From the NCBI RefSeq assembly GCF_029933015.1, contig NZ_JAOZOZ010000102.1, positions 1 to 5,671 of the forward strand: a DNA stretch of 5,671 nt, in the 5' to 3' direction. Position numbers and translations under genes: made by a program. This document shows positions 1 through 5,671 of this stretch, one piece after another (positions within the stretch are counted from its first letter, which is position 1; every line of letters begins with the position of its first letter). The notes below the pieces were generated by a model that worked only from the letters and a program-made list of their open reading frames with translations, had not been told where the DNA came from and made no database searches. The stretch comes from Hydrogenimonas sp. GTDB lineage: Bacteria; Campylobacterota; Campylobacteria; Campylobacterales; Hydrogenimonadaceae.

Positions 1-1126
1 TGAGGAAATCGCGCAGAGCGGCCCGTATGCTTCCGAATTCGTCGTTTTCGAAGATCCGCACTTCCGTGGTCAGATCTTTTGTTTCGGCGATGTTGGTGAT
101 CAGCGTCTTGAGGGAGTTGAGCCGTTTTTCGAGATCCTGGACCGAGAGGTAGGCGATGACCAGCATCACGAGGATGACCACGATGCCGATGATCGCGTCG
201 AGGATGGCCGTGTCATGGAAGCTGTCGAGATCTTTTTCGATCTGGTCGGCGATGGCGTCGTCGATCTTTTTGAGGACGTTGATCTTCTGGGTGATGGTGT
301 CGAACCACTTTTCCGCGTCGATGCCGAATCCTCCGACGGAGGCGTTGGCGACGGCGATATCCCTCATGGCCTCAACCTGGGCGAAGGAGGGATGGGTGAT
401 CGCTTTCTTATACAAAGAGACCATGGACTCGGGAGCGAAAGAGAGGAAATCGTCGATATAGGCGTTCTGTTCCGCCATCAGCGTGATGAACTTCTTGTAC
501 ATGCCGGGGGCGAATCTGTCGGCACCGAAGGTGGCGCTGAGGACCGCTCTTTCGATACCCGCGCGCTCTTTCGATTTGAGAAAGGAGGTATAGGCCACGA
601 GATCTATCGTGATCAGCTCGTCGGGTGAGAGTTTCGAGGAGGTGGCGACGATGTTGAGCATCTTCGCGTTCATTTTGGTGTAGAAACCGACCACATCCTT
701 GAGAGGGAGTTCGAGCGCCGAAATTTTCCGACGGATTTCGGGCAGTCTGCCGAGATCTTTGTTCAGTGCGTCGATCTGGGCTCTCAAAGCGTCTGAAAAG
801 TGGCTGAGATCGATCGAAGCCAGCGTCTCTTTGTATTCGCGGATGCGGATATCGGTCAGTTTTCTCTGCTCGGGAAGCTTCGTGACGAACTTCCTCCCTT
901 TGCTGCCGGTGAAACCGGCACTCGCTCCCCGCTCCTTCTGGGTTTCGTGCACGAGACGACTCAGGCTTTCACTCAGATGGACCAGCTCCTTGACCCGCTC
1001 GACCTTTTGGGTGAATTCGAAGTGTTTCGCAAGTTCGGATCCGGTGAAGTATAGAAGTGCCAGAATCGGAAGGACGATGAGGAGGATCATCTTGCCCTTG
1101 ATCGTCAGGCGTGACATCGGATTCAT
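1..1126 (-). CDS. NIT-domain transmembrane receptor, probable methyl-accepting chemotaxis protein (C-terminus outside window)
   Basis: An open frame runs from an ATG at 1126 to the left edge, giving 375 codons without a stop. Visible in order: a short cytoplasmic N-terminus, a hydrophobic helix at about residues 12-28, a long helical region of about 270 residues, a second hydrophobic helix at about 307-328, and a HAMP-like segment from about 329 ending with the NDEFG motif (361-365). The QKERGASAGF motif at 63-72 is the hallmark of NIT domains, which are known or proposed to sense nitrate and nitrite in the periplasm. The missing C-terminus probably holds a methyl-accepting signalling domain that passes the signal to CheA/CheW, but a GGDEF or kinase output cannot be excluded. 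The start is supported by AAGGAG just upstream (1132-1137). A second ATG at codon 4 is possible, with wider spacing. The gene overlaps the upstream lipoprotein gene by 4 bases, so the two are probably co-transcribed and translationally coupled. NIT assignment is fairly sure; ligand and output are inferred. Confidence 0.82.
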   Translation of the reverse strand, partial: MNPMSRLTIKGKMILLIVLPILALLYFTGSELAKHFEFTQKVERVKELVHLSESLSRLVHETQKERGASAGFTGSKGRKFVTKLPEQRKLTDIRIREYKETLASIDLSHFSDALRAQIDALNKDLGRLPEIRRKISALELPLKDVVGFYTKMNAKMLNIVATSSKLSPDELITIDLVAYTSFLKSKERAGIERAVLSATFGADRFAPGMYKKFITLMAEQNAYIDDFLSFAPESMVSLYKKAITHPSFAQVEAMRDIAVANASVGGFGIDAEKWFDTITQKINVLKKIDDAIADQIEKDLDSFHDTAILDAIIGIVVILVMLVIAYLSVQDLEKRLNSLKTLITNIAETKDLTTEVRIFENDEFGSIRAALRDFL

Positions 1127-1320
1127 TGTTCTCCTTTGGGTTTTAACTCGTCGTAATCGATCAGGTTCTCGTCACACTCGCAATGGTAGATGCCCTCCGC
1201 ATCGTAATACTCGACACAATCTCTGTATTTACGGGTGCCGACACCGTCTTCATTGAAGTAGACGCATCCCTGCAGTGTAAGCAATATCGGCACTATCAAA
1301 AATATTTTCAACTGTTTCAT
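1123..1320 (-). CDS. Small cysteine-containing lipoprotein upstream of the NIT receptor
   Basis: This 65-codon gene encodes a short basic N-terminus (MKQLK), a hydrophobic stretch and a lipobox LQGC ending at Cys19, so it should be lipidated at Cys19 and anchored in a membrane facing the periplasm. The mature part is only about 47 residues, acidic and aromatic-rich (several Tyr and Asp/Glu). It has three more cysteines: C35, and C47 and C49 in a CxC arrangement, which could form a disulfide or bind metal. I do not recognise the family. Its stop codon overlaps the receptor's start as ATGA, pointing to a two-gene operon and possibly a job with that receptor, such as a periplasmic accessory; this is inference. 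There is no clear ribosome-binding site before the ATG. The lipobox, the tight overlap and the receptor's own Shine-Dalgarno lying inside its last codons all argue that it is real rather than a chance frame. Confidence 0.8.
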   Translation of the reverse strand: MKQLKIFLIVPILLTLQGCVYFNEDGVGTRKYRDCVEYYDAEGIYHCECDENLIDYDELKPKGEQ

Positions 1321-1384
1321 GAAGCTATTCTACACTGTCTAAGTTTAATTTTAATAATATACATCCAACTGACGAAAGGGGCGA
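1321..1384. promoter_or_regulatory. Divergent promoter region between lipoprotein gene and pepD
   Basis: This 64-bp AT-rich gap lies between two divergent starts and must hold both promoters unless pepD is read from elsewhere. Candidate minus-strand -10 boxes are TATTAT (1354-1359) and TAGAAT (1327-1332). The second lies only six bases before the lipoprotein ATG and would give an almost leaderless message. A plus-strand candidate is TAATAT (1355-1360). No convincing -35 is seen for any of them, so the exact boxes are uncertain. Confidence 0.4.
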
Positions 1385-2683
1385 ATGACGATGGAAAAAC
1401 CGTGGATGGAGATTTTTCTGGAACTGACGAAGATCCCGCACTGCAGCGGTGAGACCGGGGCTTTGCGGAGATATCTGATCGATTTCGCGAAAAGGTGTGG
1501 CTACCGCGTCGAAAGTGACGAAGCCGGCAACGTCATGGCTTACGGAAAAAATAGCCGCGTTACGCTTCAGTCCCATTACGACATGGTCTGTATCGGTCGG
1601 GCGCCACAGATCGAAGTGGTGACGGAAAGCGGCTGGATGCGGGCCGTGGAGAGTTCTCTGGGCGCCGACAACGGCATGGGGGTGGCGATGATGCTTCACC
1701 TGATGCAAAAAGGGGCCAATGCCGATTTTCTCTTTACCAACGACGAAGAGATCGGACTGATCGGTGCCGGTGCGCTGGAACTGAAGATCAGGACGCCTTT
1801 TTTGCTCAATCTCGACAGCGAAGAGCTCGGAAAGGTCTATATAGGCTGTGCCGGCGGAGAGGATGTACATTGTAAAAAGAGGATCGGTTTTCGCCCTGTT
1901 TCCGGCGGAGCCTGGTACACCCTCACCGCCGAGGCGCCGGGCGGACACTCGGGCGTGAACATCGCCGATCCGATTCCCAACGCCATCACCGAACTCGCTT
2001 CGGTGGTGACAAAAAACCCCGCCATGAAAATCGCCACGATAAAAGGGGGCGAGCGGATCAACGCGATTCCCCGCCATGCCGAGGCGCTGGTCTGGATGCC
2101 CGATGGGGTCGAACCTCTCGGCACCAACCCTTCGGTCACGATCCAAAAGAGTGCCGCTCCCCGGGAGACGGAGGTCCTGGACGAAGAGAGGCTCGCCGAA
2201 GCGCTTTTCGGTTTCGCACACGGGGTGCGTGCCTGGAACAGGGAGCTCGACCTGCCCCAGAGCAGCATCAATCTGGCGGAGGTCTCTTTGAAGGAGAAAG
2301 AGGTGCGCATTTCCCTGTCGGCCCGATCGATGGCCAACGAAGATCTGGGGCGGCTCGTGGATCAGACCGTCGCCGGATGGGAAGCCCTCGGTTTCGAATG
2401 CGAAAGAGAGGGGAAATATCCCGCCTGGAAACCCGAGATCAATTCTTTCAGCGAAATGGTGTTGAAACATTATAAAGAGGTCTGTCCGGGCGCCTCCTAC
2501 GCAGCGATCCATGCCGGTCTGGAGTGCGCGCTCTTCGCCGACCGCTTTCGGGATCTGAAGATCGCTTCCATCGGACCGACGATTCTCGACCCCCACTCCG
2601 ACAGAGAGCGGGTCGATCTGGAATCGGTGGAAAAGGTGATGAATGTTGTAGAGGCCGTGATCGCCGATTTATCGTCGATTTAA
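1385..2683 (+). CDS. pepD: PepD-type aminoacyl-histidine dipeptidase (M20 family)
   Basis: The 432-residue product matches the cytosolic dizinc dipeptidase family (beta-Ala-His/Xaa-His dipeptidase, PepD), which splits short peptides and recycles amino acids. All expected active-site residues are visible: H64 and D66 in LQSHYDMV, the metal-bridging D95 in SLGADNGMG, catalytic base E121 and zinc ligand E122 in NDEEIGLIGAGA, D144 in LNLDSEE, and H404 in LDPHSDRERVD. H188 in GGHSG marks the inserted lid/dimerisation domain, which starts at about 175. N-terminal IPHCSGETG (17-25) is also typical. It is shorter than the E. coli enzyme (about 485 residues), but no motif is lost. AAAGGGG precedes the first ATG closely (about 3-4 bases). 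An in-frame ATG at 1391 (codon 3) has better spacing, so the true start may be two codons later. Divergent from the lipoprotein-receptor unit; the next gene has its own promoter. Substrate range cannot be read from sequence. Confidence 0.95.
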   Translation: MTMEKPWMEIFLELTKIPHCSGETGALRRYLIDFAKRCGYRVESDEAGNVMAYGKNSRVTLQSHYDMVCIGRAPQIEVVTESGWMRAVESSLGADNGMGVAMMLHLMQKGANADFLFTNDEEIGLIGAGALELKIRTPFLLNLDSEELGKVYIGCAGGEDVHCKKRIGFRPVSGGAWYTLTAEAPGGHSGVNIADPIPNAITELASVVTKNPAMKIATIKGGERINAIPRHAEALVWMPDGVEPLGTNPSVTIQKSAAPRETEVLDEERLAEALFGFAHGVRAWNRELDLPQSSINLAEVSLKEKEVRISLSARSMANEDLGRLVDQTVAGWEALGFECEREGKYPAWKPEINSFSEMVLKHYKEVCPGASYAAIHAGLECALFADRFRDLKIASIGPTILDPHSDRERVDLESVEKVMNVVEAVIADLSSI

Positions 2684-2691
2684 TCTAGCCG

Positions 2692-2700
2692 TGTTACAAT
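2692..2700 (+). promoter_or_regulatory. Extended -10 promoter for the host-attachment-family gene
   Basis: TGTTACAAT at 2692-2700 fits an extended -10 element (TGn followed by TACAAT) in the short gap after pepD. Transcription would start near 2707, giving a leader of about 28 bases that contains the AGGAG ribosome site at 2722-2726. There is no clear -35, as is common for the main sigma factor in Campylobacterota. Confidence 0.55.
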
Positions 2701-2734
2701 CTCGATAAATCAAACACAAACAGGAGAAGAAGTG

Positions 2735-3223
2735 ATGAAAGTTGGAGATATCGTCATTGTCGCCGATCTGGGCGAAATGAAAATCTACAAAGCACAACCG
2801 CGGGATCTGGAAGCGGAAGCGGGCCTGAAACCCGACAATGTCAAACTCGATCTGATCGACGCCAAAGACTATGTCGTATCGCACTGGAAAGTCAACGACA
2901 TCGTCACCGACCAGGCGGGACAGTTCAAGGGCGGAAGCCAGGGACGCGGCGAATTCACGCAGGGCAGCATCGGCGACCGCCACGAACTCGTCAAGCGTGT
3001 CGAAAACGAAGTGATCGAAGCGATCGCCAAAGACATTTCCGACGCCGTAGCGGCCAACAATCCGCCGAAATGGTATCTGGGACTTCCCGAGACCATTTTC
3101 GACCGTGTCATGGAGAAAGTGGAGGCTGGTGTGAAGGATTCGCTCTTCATGTCTCTCAAAAAAGATCTCGTAAAAGAGAACAAAAACAAGCTGGTCGAAC
3201 TTTTCCAGAAAAAACTTTCGTAA
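2735..3223 (+). CDS. Host attachment protein family (PF10116-like), function uncertain
   Basis: The 162-residue soluble product has no signal peptide or membrane segment, so it is probably cytoplasmic despite the family name. It resembles the 'protein required for attachment to host cells' family. Supporting features are an N-terminal strand ending in an Asp (IVIVAD, 6-11), the central NDIVTDQAGQF block (54-64) that corresponds to the family's L-V-x-D-x-P-G-R region, RHEL (82-85), a helix, then LGLPETIFDRVMEKV (115-129) and a C-terminal KKDLV (142-146) matching the conserved K-D-L motif. From memory, this family has been related to the release-factor-like (baeRF) fold, so a ribosome- or RNA-related role is possible but unproven. 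The start is set at ATG 2735, eight bases after AGGAG. A GTG directly before it, in frame at 2732, is the alternative. The gene stands alone between its own promoter and a strong terminator. Family call is moderately sure; function is unknown. Confidence 0.8.
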   Translation: MKVGDIVIVADLGEMKIYKAQPRDLEAEAGLKPDNVKLDLIDAKDYVVSHWKVNDIVTDQAGQFKGGSQGRGEFTQGSIGDRHELVKRVENEVIEAIAKDISDAVAANNPPKWYLGLPETIFDRVMEKVEAGVKDSLFMSLKKDLVKENKNKLVELFQKKLS

Positions 3224-3233
3224 CCCTTCCGCT

Positions 3234-3279
3234 TCTTCACCCTTCTGCGAGCGTGGAAGGGTGAAGAGAATTTCTTTTT
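3234..3279 (+). terminator. Intrinsic terminator after the host-attachment-family gene
   Basis: A 12-bp perfect stem pairs 3234-3245 with 3256-3267 (core CTTCACCCTTC / GAAGGGTGAAG) around a 10-base loop, followed by a T-rich tail at 3271-3279. It starts 10 bases after the stop at 3223. The convergent nth gene ends at 3280, so the T-tract abuts its stop codon. On the minus strand the hairpin lacks a T-tract, so it terminates nth less obviously. Confidence 0.88.
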
Positions 3280-3927
3280 CTATCTCGCTTTGAAACTCTC
3301 TTTGCTTTTACAAAGATCCGTCAGAAAACACTCCGTATCGCATTTGGGATTTTTCGCCGTACAGATGTAACGACCGAAAAGAACCATCGCCTGGTGGATG
3401 CGGTGCAGATCGGTCTTGAACTTCTCGACCAGATCCTTTTCCGTCCCTTCGACGGTTTTGGCGTCGCTGAGCCCCAGTCTGTGGGCGACACGAAAGACAT
3501 GGGTGTCCACGGCCATCAGATTGGCTCCGGTATATTCGATCATGACGACATGGGCCGTCTTCTGACCCACTCCCGGCAGCTTCACCAGCTCCTTCTCGTC
3601 CAGCGGGATCTCTCCGTTGTACTTCTCCATCACCATCTGGGCCATCTTGATCAGGTTTTTGGCTTTGTTGTTGAAAAAAGAGCAGGTTTTGATCAGCTCT
3701 TTCACATCCTCCGGATCGGCGTTGGCGAGGCTCGGAATATCGGGATATTTCTCGAAAAGCGCCGGTGTGATGAGATTGACCCGTTTGTCGGTGCACTGGG
3801 CCGAGAGCATGACGGCCACCAGCAGTTCGTAGAGGTTGCGGTAATGCAGTTCCGTCGTGGAGTCGGGATAGTGCTCGAGCAGTCTGCGTTTGATCTCTTC
3901 GATCTCTTTTTTCGTGGCGAGTTTCAT
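3280..3927 (-). CDS. nth: Endonuclease III, DNA glycosylase/AP lyase
   Basis: The 215-residue product is a bifunctional base-excision repair enzyme that removes oxidised pyrimidines and nicks the DNA at the resulting abasic site. Visible motifs: LSAQCTDKRV near residue 41, the helix-hairpin-helix LPGVGQKTA (117-125) with catalytic Lys123, and the catalytic Asp141 in AVDTHVFRV. A C-terminal 4Fe-4S ligand set follows: C189, C196, C200 and C206. The spacing is C-x6-C-x3-C-x5-C, one residue longer in the middle than the usual C-x6-C-x2-C-x5-C; the rest of the loop looks normal. Length is close to the E. coli enzyme (211). The ATG at 3927 is chosen because AAAGGA (3935-3940) lies seven bases upstream. 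An in-frame TTG at 3933 lies only one base from that site and is unlikely. Convergent with the preceding gene and divergent from yebC. Confidence 0.95.
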   Translation of the reverse strand: MKLATKKEIEEIKRRLLEHYPDSTTELHYRNLYELLVAVMLSAQCTDKRVNLITPALFEKYPDIPSLANADPEDVKELIKTCSFFNNKAKNLIKMAQMVMEKYNGEIPLDEKELVKLPGVGQKTAHVVMIEYTGANLMAVDTHVFRVAHRLGLSDAKTVEGTEKDLVEKFKTDLHRIHQAMVLFGRYICTAKNPKCDTECFLTDLCKSKESFKAR

Positions 3928-3944
3928 TTCCAAATCCTTTGGTT

Positions 3945-4053
3945 CGTCATTGTTGGGTCATTATGGGTCATACGGCGCCGTGCGCCCGCGATCGTATGAA
4001 ATGGCCCATAATGACAGCGAAGCGAAATGACCGCCGCGCAGCGGCAAATGACG
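3945..4053. repeat. Palindromic intergenic element between nth and yebC
   Basis: The element is bounded by CGTCAT (3945-3950) and ATGACG (4048-4053). GTCAT occurs three times on the left (3946, 3957, 3967) and its complement ATGAC three times on the right (4011, 4027, 4048). An 11-bp perfect inverted repeat pairs 3957-3967 with 4005-4015, and a nested 7-bp one pairs 3968-3974 with 3993-3999 (CGTATGA arm), with a 5-base bulge on the right side. A separate small hairpin GCCGC-GCA-GCGGC lies at 4033-4045. It sits between divergent genes, so it is not placed as a terminator. It may be a dispersed palindromic repeat of the kind common in intergenic DNA, or a structured leader of nth. Its copy number in the genome is not visible here. 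Confidence 0.7.
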
Positions 4054-4065
4054 GTTTTTACCTGA

Positions 4066-4089
4066 ATTATACCCCGTCGACGGTATAAT
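4066..4089. promoter_or_regulatory. Back-to-back -10 boxes of divergent nth and yebC promoters
   Basis: A perfect TATAAT lies on the plus strand at 4084-4089, 34 bases before the yebC ATG. A second perfect TATAAT lies on the minus strand at 4066-4071, reading toward nth. They form an 8-bp inverted repeat (ATTATACC / GGTATAAT), and between them is a 10-bp palindrome CCGTCGACGG (4074-4083). The yebC start point would fall near 4096. The nth message would start near 4059 and carry a leader of about 130 bases containing the palindromic element. No clear -35 boxes are seen. The minus-strand box could be partly a by-product of the symmetry. Confidence 0.6.
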
Positions 4090-4123
4090 ACAGCCAAATT
4101 TTTCCGATTAGAGAGGTCGAAAG

Positions 4124-4837
4124 ATGGCAGGTCACAACAAATGGTCCAAAGTCAAACATATCAAAGCGAAAGAGGATGCCAAGAAGGGCAAGCTCTTCAC
4201 CAAAGCGGTACGCGACATCACGACGGCGGCCAAGGCGGGCGGCGGCGATCCCGACACCAACGCCGCGCTGCGCCTGGCGATCGAGCGGGCACGTGCCGTC
4301 TCGATGCCGGCCGAGAATATCCAGCGCGCCATCGACAAGGCGACGGGCAATCTCAAAGGGGTCAACTACGAGGAGATCACCTACGAAGGGTACGGTCCCG
4401 GCGGAGTGGCGATCATGGTCGAGACGATGACCGACAACAAGAACAGAACCGTCGCATCGATCCGCCACGCCTTCAGCAAGATGGGCGGCAGTCTCGGCAC
4501 CAGCGGCAGTGTGGCGTGGATGTTCGAGAAAAAGGGGATCATCACCGTACCCCGGGGCGAGAAGGACGACGAAGTGATGGAAGCGGCCCTCGAAGGCGGC
4601 GCCAGCGACATCAAGGAGTACGACGAGGTGCTGGTCATCGAGACGGAGCCCGCCGACTTCGATACCGTTCTGCAGGCGGTGGAGGCCACCGGTGTGGAGA
4701 TACTGGAGAGTTCCGTGGGGCTCGTGGCGACCAACACGATCGACGTGGACGACGAGACGGCCGAGAAGGTGGAGAAACTGATCGACATGCTCGAAGAGGA
4801 CGACGATGTCCAGAATGTCTACCATAACATGGAATAA
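4124..4837 (+). CDS. yebC: YebC/PmpR/TACO1 family protein
   Basis: The 237-residue product is a full-length, very typical member of this cytoplasmic family. It opens with MAGHNKWSKVKHIKAKEDAKKGKLF, the diagnostic basic N-terminal domain. It then shows YEGYGPGGVAIMVE (87-100), TDNKNRT (103-109), GGSLGTSGSVAWMF (121-134) and an acidic C-terminus (EEDDDVQNVYH). Family members were long annotated as DNA-binding transcription regulators (PmpR). More recent work, as I recall it, supports a role on the ribosome helping translation through proline-rich or stalling stretches, like mitochondrial TACO1. Which role holds here cannot be read from sequence. AGAGG lies about seven bases before the ATG. It is driven by the TATAAT at 4084-4089 and followed by a gap with a new promoter, so it may be a single-gene unit. 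Confidence 0.96.
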   Translation: MAGHNKWSKVKHIKAKEDAKKGKLFTKAVRDITTAAKAGGGDPDTNAALRLAIERARAVSMPAENIQRAIDKATGNLKGVNYEEITYEGYGPGGVAIMVETMTDNKNRTVASIRHAFSKMGGSLGTSGSVAWMFEKKGIITVPRGEKDDEVMEAALEGGASDIKEYDEVLVIETEPADFDTVLQAVEATGVEILESSVGLVATNTIDVDDETAEKVEKLIDMLEEDDDVQNVYHNME

Positions 4838-4871
4838 CGATACAGTTAACTTTCATTAATCGGAATTTAAG

Positions 4872-4877
4872 TACAAT
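4872..4877 (+). promoter_or_regulatory. Candidate -10 box for the parvulin gene
   Basis: TACAAT at 4872-4877 lies in the AT-rich 74-bp gap after yebC. Transcription would start near 4884, giving a leader of about 28 bases with an AAAGGA ribosome site (4901-4906). This spacing closely mirrors the TACAAT promoter at 2695-2700. No hairpin terminator for yebC is apparent in this gap, so read-through from yebC is possible. Confidence 0.45.
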
Positions 4878-4911
4878 ACTCCATCGAAATTTACCAAACC
4901 AAAGGAATCGA

Positions 4912-5671
4912 ATGAAAAAACTCATCATTGCAGGACTCGGCGCCGCGGCTCTGGCGCTCTCACTTCCGGCTGCCGACGTATTGGCGACGGTCAACGGCCA
5001 AAAAATCACGAAGACGGATGTGCAGGAAGTGATGAACGCGATGGGTGCGAGAACCACCTACGACTCTCTGCCCGCGGACGTCAAGAAAAAAGTGCTCGAT
5101 CAGGTGATCGAACAGCGCCTCCTTCAGGAAAAGGCGATCAAGAGCGGCATCGAAAAGGACAAGGAGTACAAAGAGGCGCTGGCGAAGCTGAAAAAGAAGC
5201 TGGCCCTCGATGTCTGGATGAAGAAGCAGCTCGACAAGATCAAGGTGAGCGACGCCGAGGCGAAGAAAGCGTACGAAGAGCACAAAAGCGCTTTCCAGCG
5301 CCCCGAAAGCGTCCATGCCCGCCACATTCTCGTCAAGACCGAAGCGGAAGCCAAAGCGATCATCGCCGAGCTTAACAAGACGCCCAAAAGCAAACTCAAA
5401 GCGAAATTCGAGGAGCTGGCGAAGAGCAAATCGACAGGACCCAGCGCATCACGCGGCGGCGACCTGGGGACTTTCGGACGCAAGCAGATGGTCAAGCCTT
5501 TCAGTGACGCGGCCTTCGCCCTGAAAGCGGGTGAATATACGAAAAAACCGGTCAAGACGCAGTTTGGCTACCATGTCATCTACGTCGAAGAGAAGATGCC
5601 GGCCCAGACGATTCCTTTCAACGAAGTCAAAGAGCGGATCAAGCAGAACCTGAAAATGGAAAAATTCAAAA
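4912..5671 (+). CDS. peb4: Secreted parvulin-type peptidyl-prolyl isomerase, PEB4/HP0175-like (3' end outside window)
   Basis: 253 complete codons are present and the frame stays open at the right edge. PEB4 proteins are about 270 residues, so perhaps only some 20 are missing. A signal peptide is clear: MKK, a hydrophobic core (LIIAGLGAAALALSL) and a probable signal peptidase I site after Ala20 or Ala21, giving a periplasmic protein. An N-terminal SurA/PrsA-like chaperone part (about 22-130, starting DVLATVNGQKIT and rich in Lys/Glu helices) is followed by a parvulin domain at about 132-226. That domain has HARHILVK (135-142), RGGDLGTFGR (181-190), the F-x-x-A-F region (197-202) and FGYHVIYVEE (218-227). 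The conserved histidines H138 and H221 are present. The product should help fold outer-membrane and secreted proteins. In C. jejuni, as I recall, nth lies next to peb4 with fba downstream; here yebC lies between them. The ATG has AAAGGA five bases upstream. Confidence 0.93.
   Translation, partial: MKKLIIAGLGAAALALSLPAADVLATVNGQKITKTDVQEVMNAMGARTTYDSLPADVKKKVLDQVIEQRLLQEKAIKSGIEKDKEYKEALAKLKKKLALDVWMKKQLDKIKVSDAEAKKAYEEHKSAFQRPESVHARHILVKTEAEAKAIIAELNKTPKSKLKAKFEELAKSKSTGPSASRGGDLGTFGRKQMVKPFSDAAFALKAGEYTKKPVKTQFGYHVIYVEEKMPAQTIPFNEVKERIKQNLKMEKFK

Noticed and set aside
156..1256. Several plus-strand open frames across the left region
   Set aside because: They lie opposite the continuous minus-strand receptor frame, which has two membrane helices, NIT and HAMP features and a ribosome site. 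The plus frames have no such support.
1325..2596. Long open frame (423 codons) on the minus strand opposite pepD
   Set aside because: It is an antisense shadow of pepD. The plus-strand frame has the complete M20 metal-ligand set, while the reverse translation shows no recognisable motif and low-complexity His/Arg/Pro-rich composition.
3234..3267. Terminator hairpin considered as fully bidirectional for convergent nth
   Set aside because: The minus-strand side lacks a T-rich tail after the stem, so only the plus-strand direction is well supported.
3957..4015. Large hairpin considered as a transcription terminator
   Set aside because: No gene ends on either side: nth and yebC both start here and read away. 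The stem is also not followed by a T-tract on either strand.
4067..4825. Open frame of 252 codons on the minus strand opposite yebC
   Set aside because: It is the reverse shadow of the highly conserved yebC frame; its sequence is His/Val/Asp-rich without motifs, and its start lies at the far end of yebC with no promoter context.
4912..5671. Lysine-rich stretches in the parvulin gene considered as a repeat or coiled-coil array
   Set aside because: They match the normal charged helices of the PEB4/SurA-type chaperone region, with no periodic nucleotide repeat.

Overview
The window looks like chromosomal DNA of a free-living, fairly GC-rich member of the Campylobacterota (Epsilonproteobacteria), perhaps a Hydrogenimonas-, Sulfurovum- or Nitratifractor-like genus. 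The main pointers are a PEB4-type secreted parvulin close to nth (as I recall, nth and peb4 are adjacent in Campylobacter jejuni), promoters that carry a recognisable -10 box but no clear -35, and a chemoreceptor with a nitrate/nitrite-sensing (NIT) domain. The genus assignment is inference. The window has no phage, transposase, CRISPR, tRNA or rRNA gene that I can see.

Left region (1-1320, minus strand): a two-gene unit. A 65-residue lipoprotein gene overlaps by four bases (ATGA) a large membrane receptor gene. The receptor has a first transmembrane helix, a NIT-like periplasmic domain, a second transmembrane helix and a HAMP domain, and then runs off the left edge, so its output domain (most likely a chemotaxis signalling domain) is not seen. 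A short AT-rich gap (1321-1384) separates this unit from a divergent gene.

Middle region (1385-3279, plus strand): pepD, an M20-family dizinc dipeptidase with all metal ligands present. It is followed by a single-gene unit for a 'host attachment protein' family member of uncertain function, which has its own extended -10 promoter and a strong intrinsic terminator.

Right region (3280-5671): nth (endonuclease III, minus strand) is divergent from yebC (YebC/PmpR/TACO1 family, plus strand). Their roughly 196-bp intergenic region holds two back-to-back TATAAT boxes and a dense set of inverted repeats. After yebC comes a secreted parvulin peptidyl-prolyl isomerase of the PEB4/HP0175 type, cut by the right edge near its C-terminus.

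The genes do not form one pathway. They cover environmental sensing, peptide turnover, DNA base-excision repair, translation or gene regulation, and periplasmic protein folding. I found no convincing new multi-gene system. The parts most worth a second look are the lipoprotein/NIT-receptor pair, the palindromic nth-yebC intergenic region, and the one-residue-longer cysteine spacing in the Nth iron-sulfur loop.
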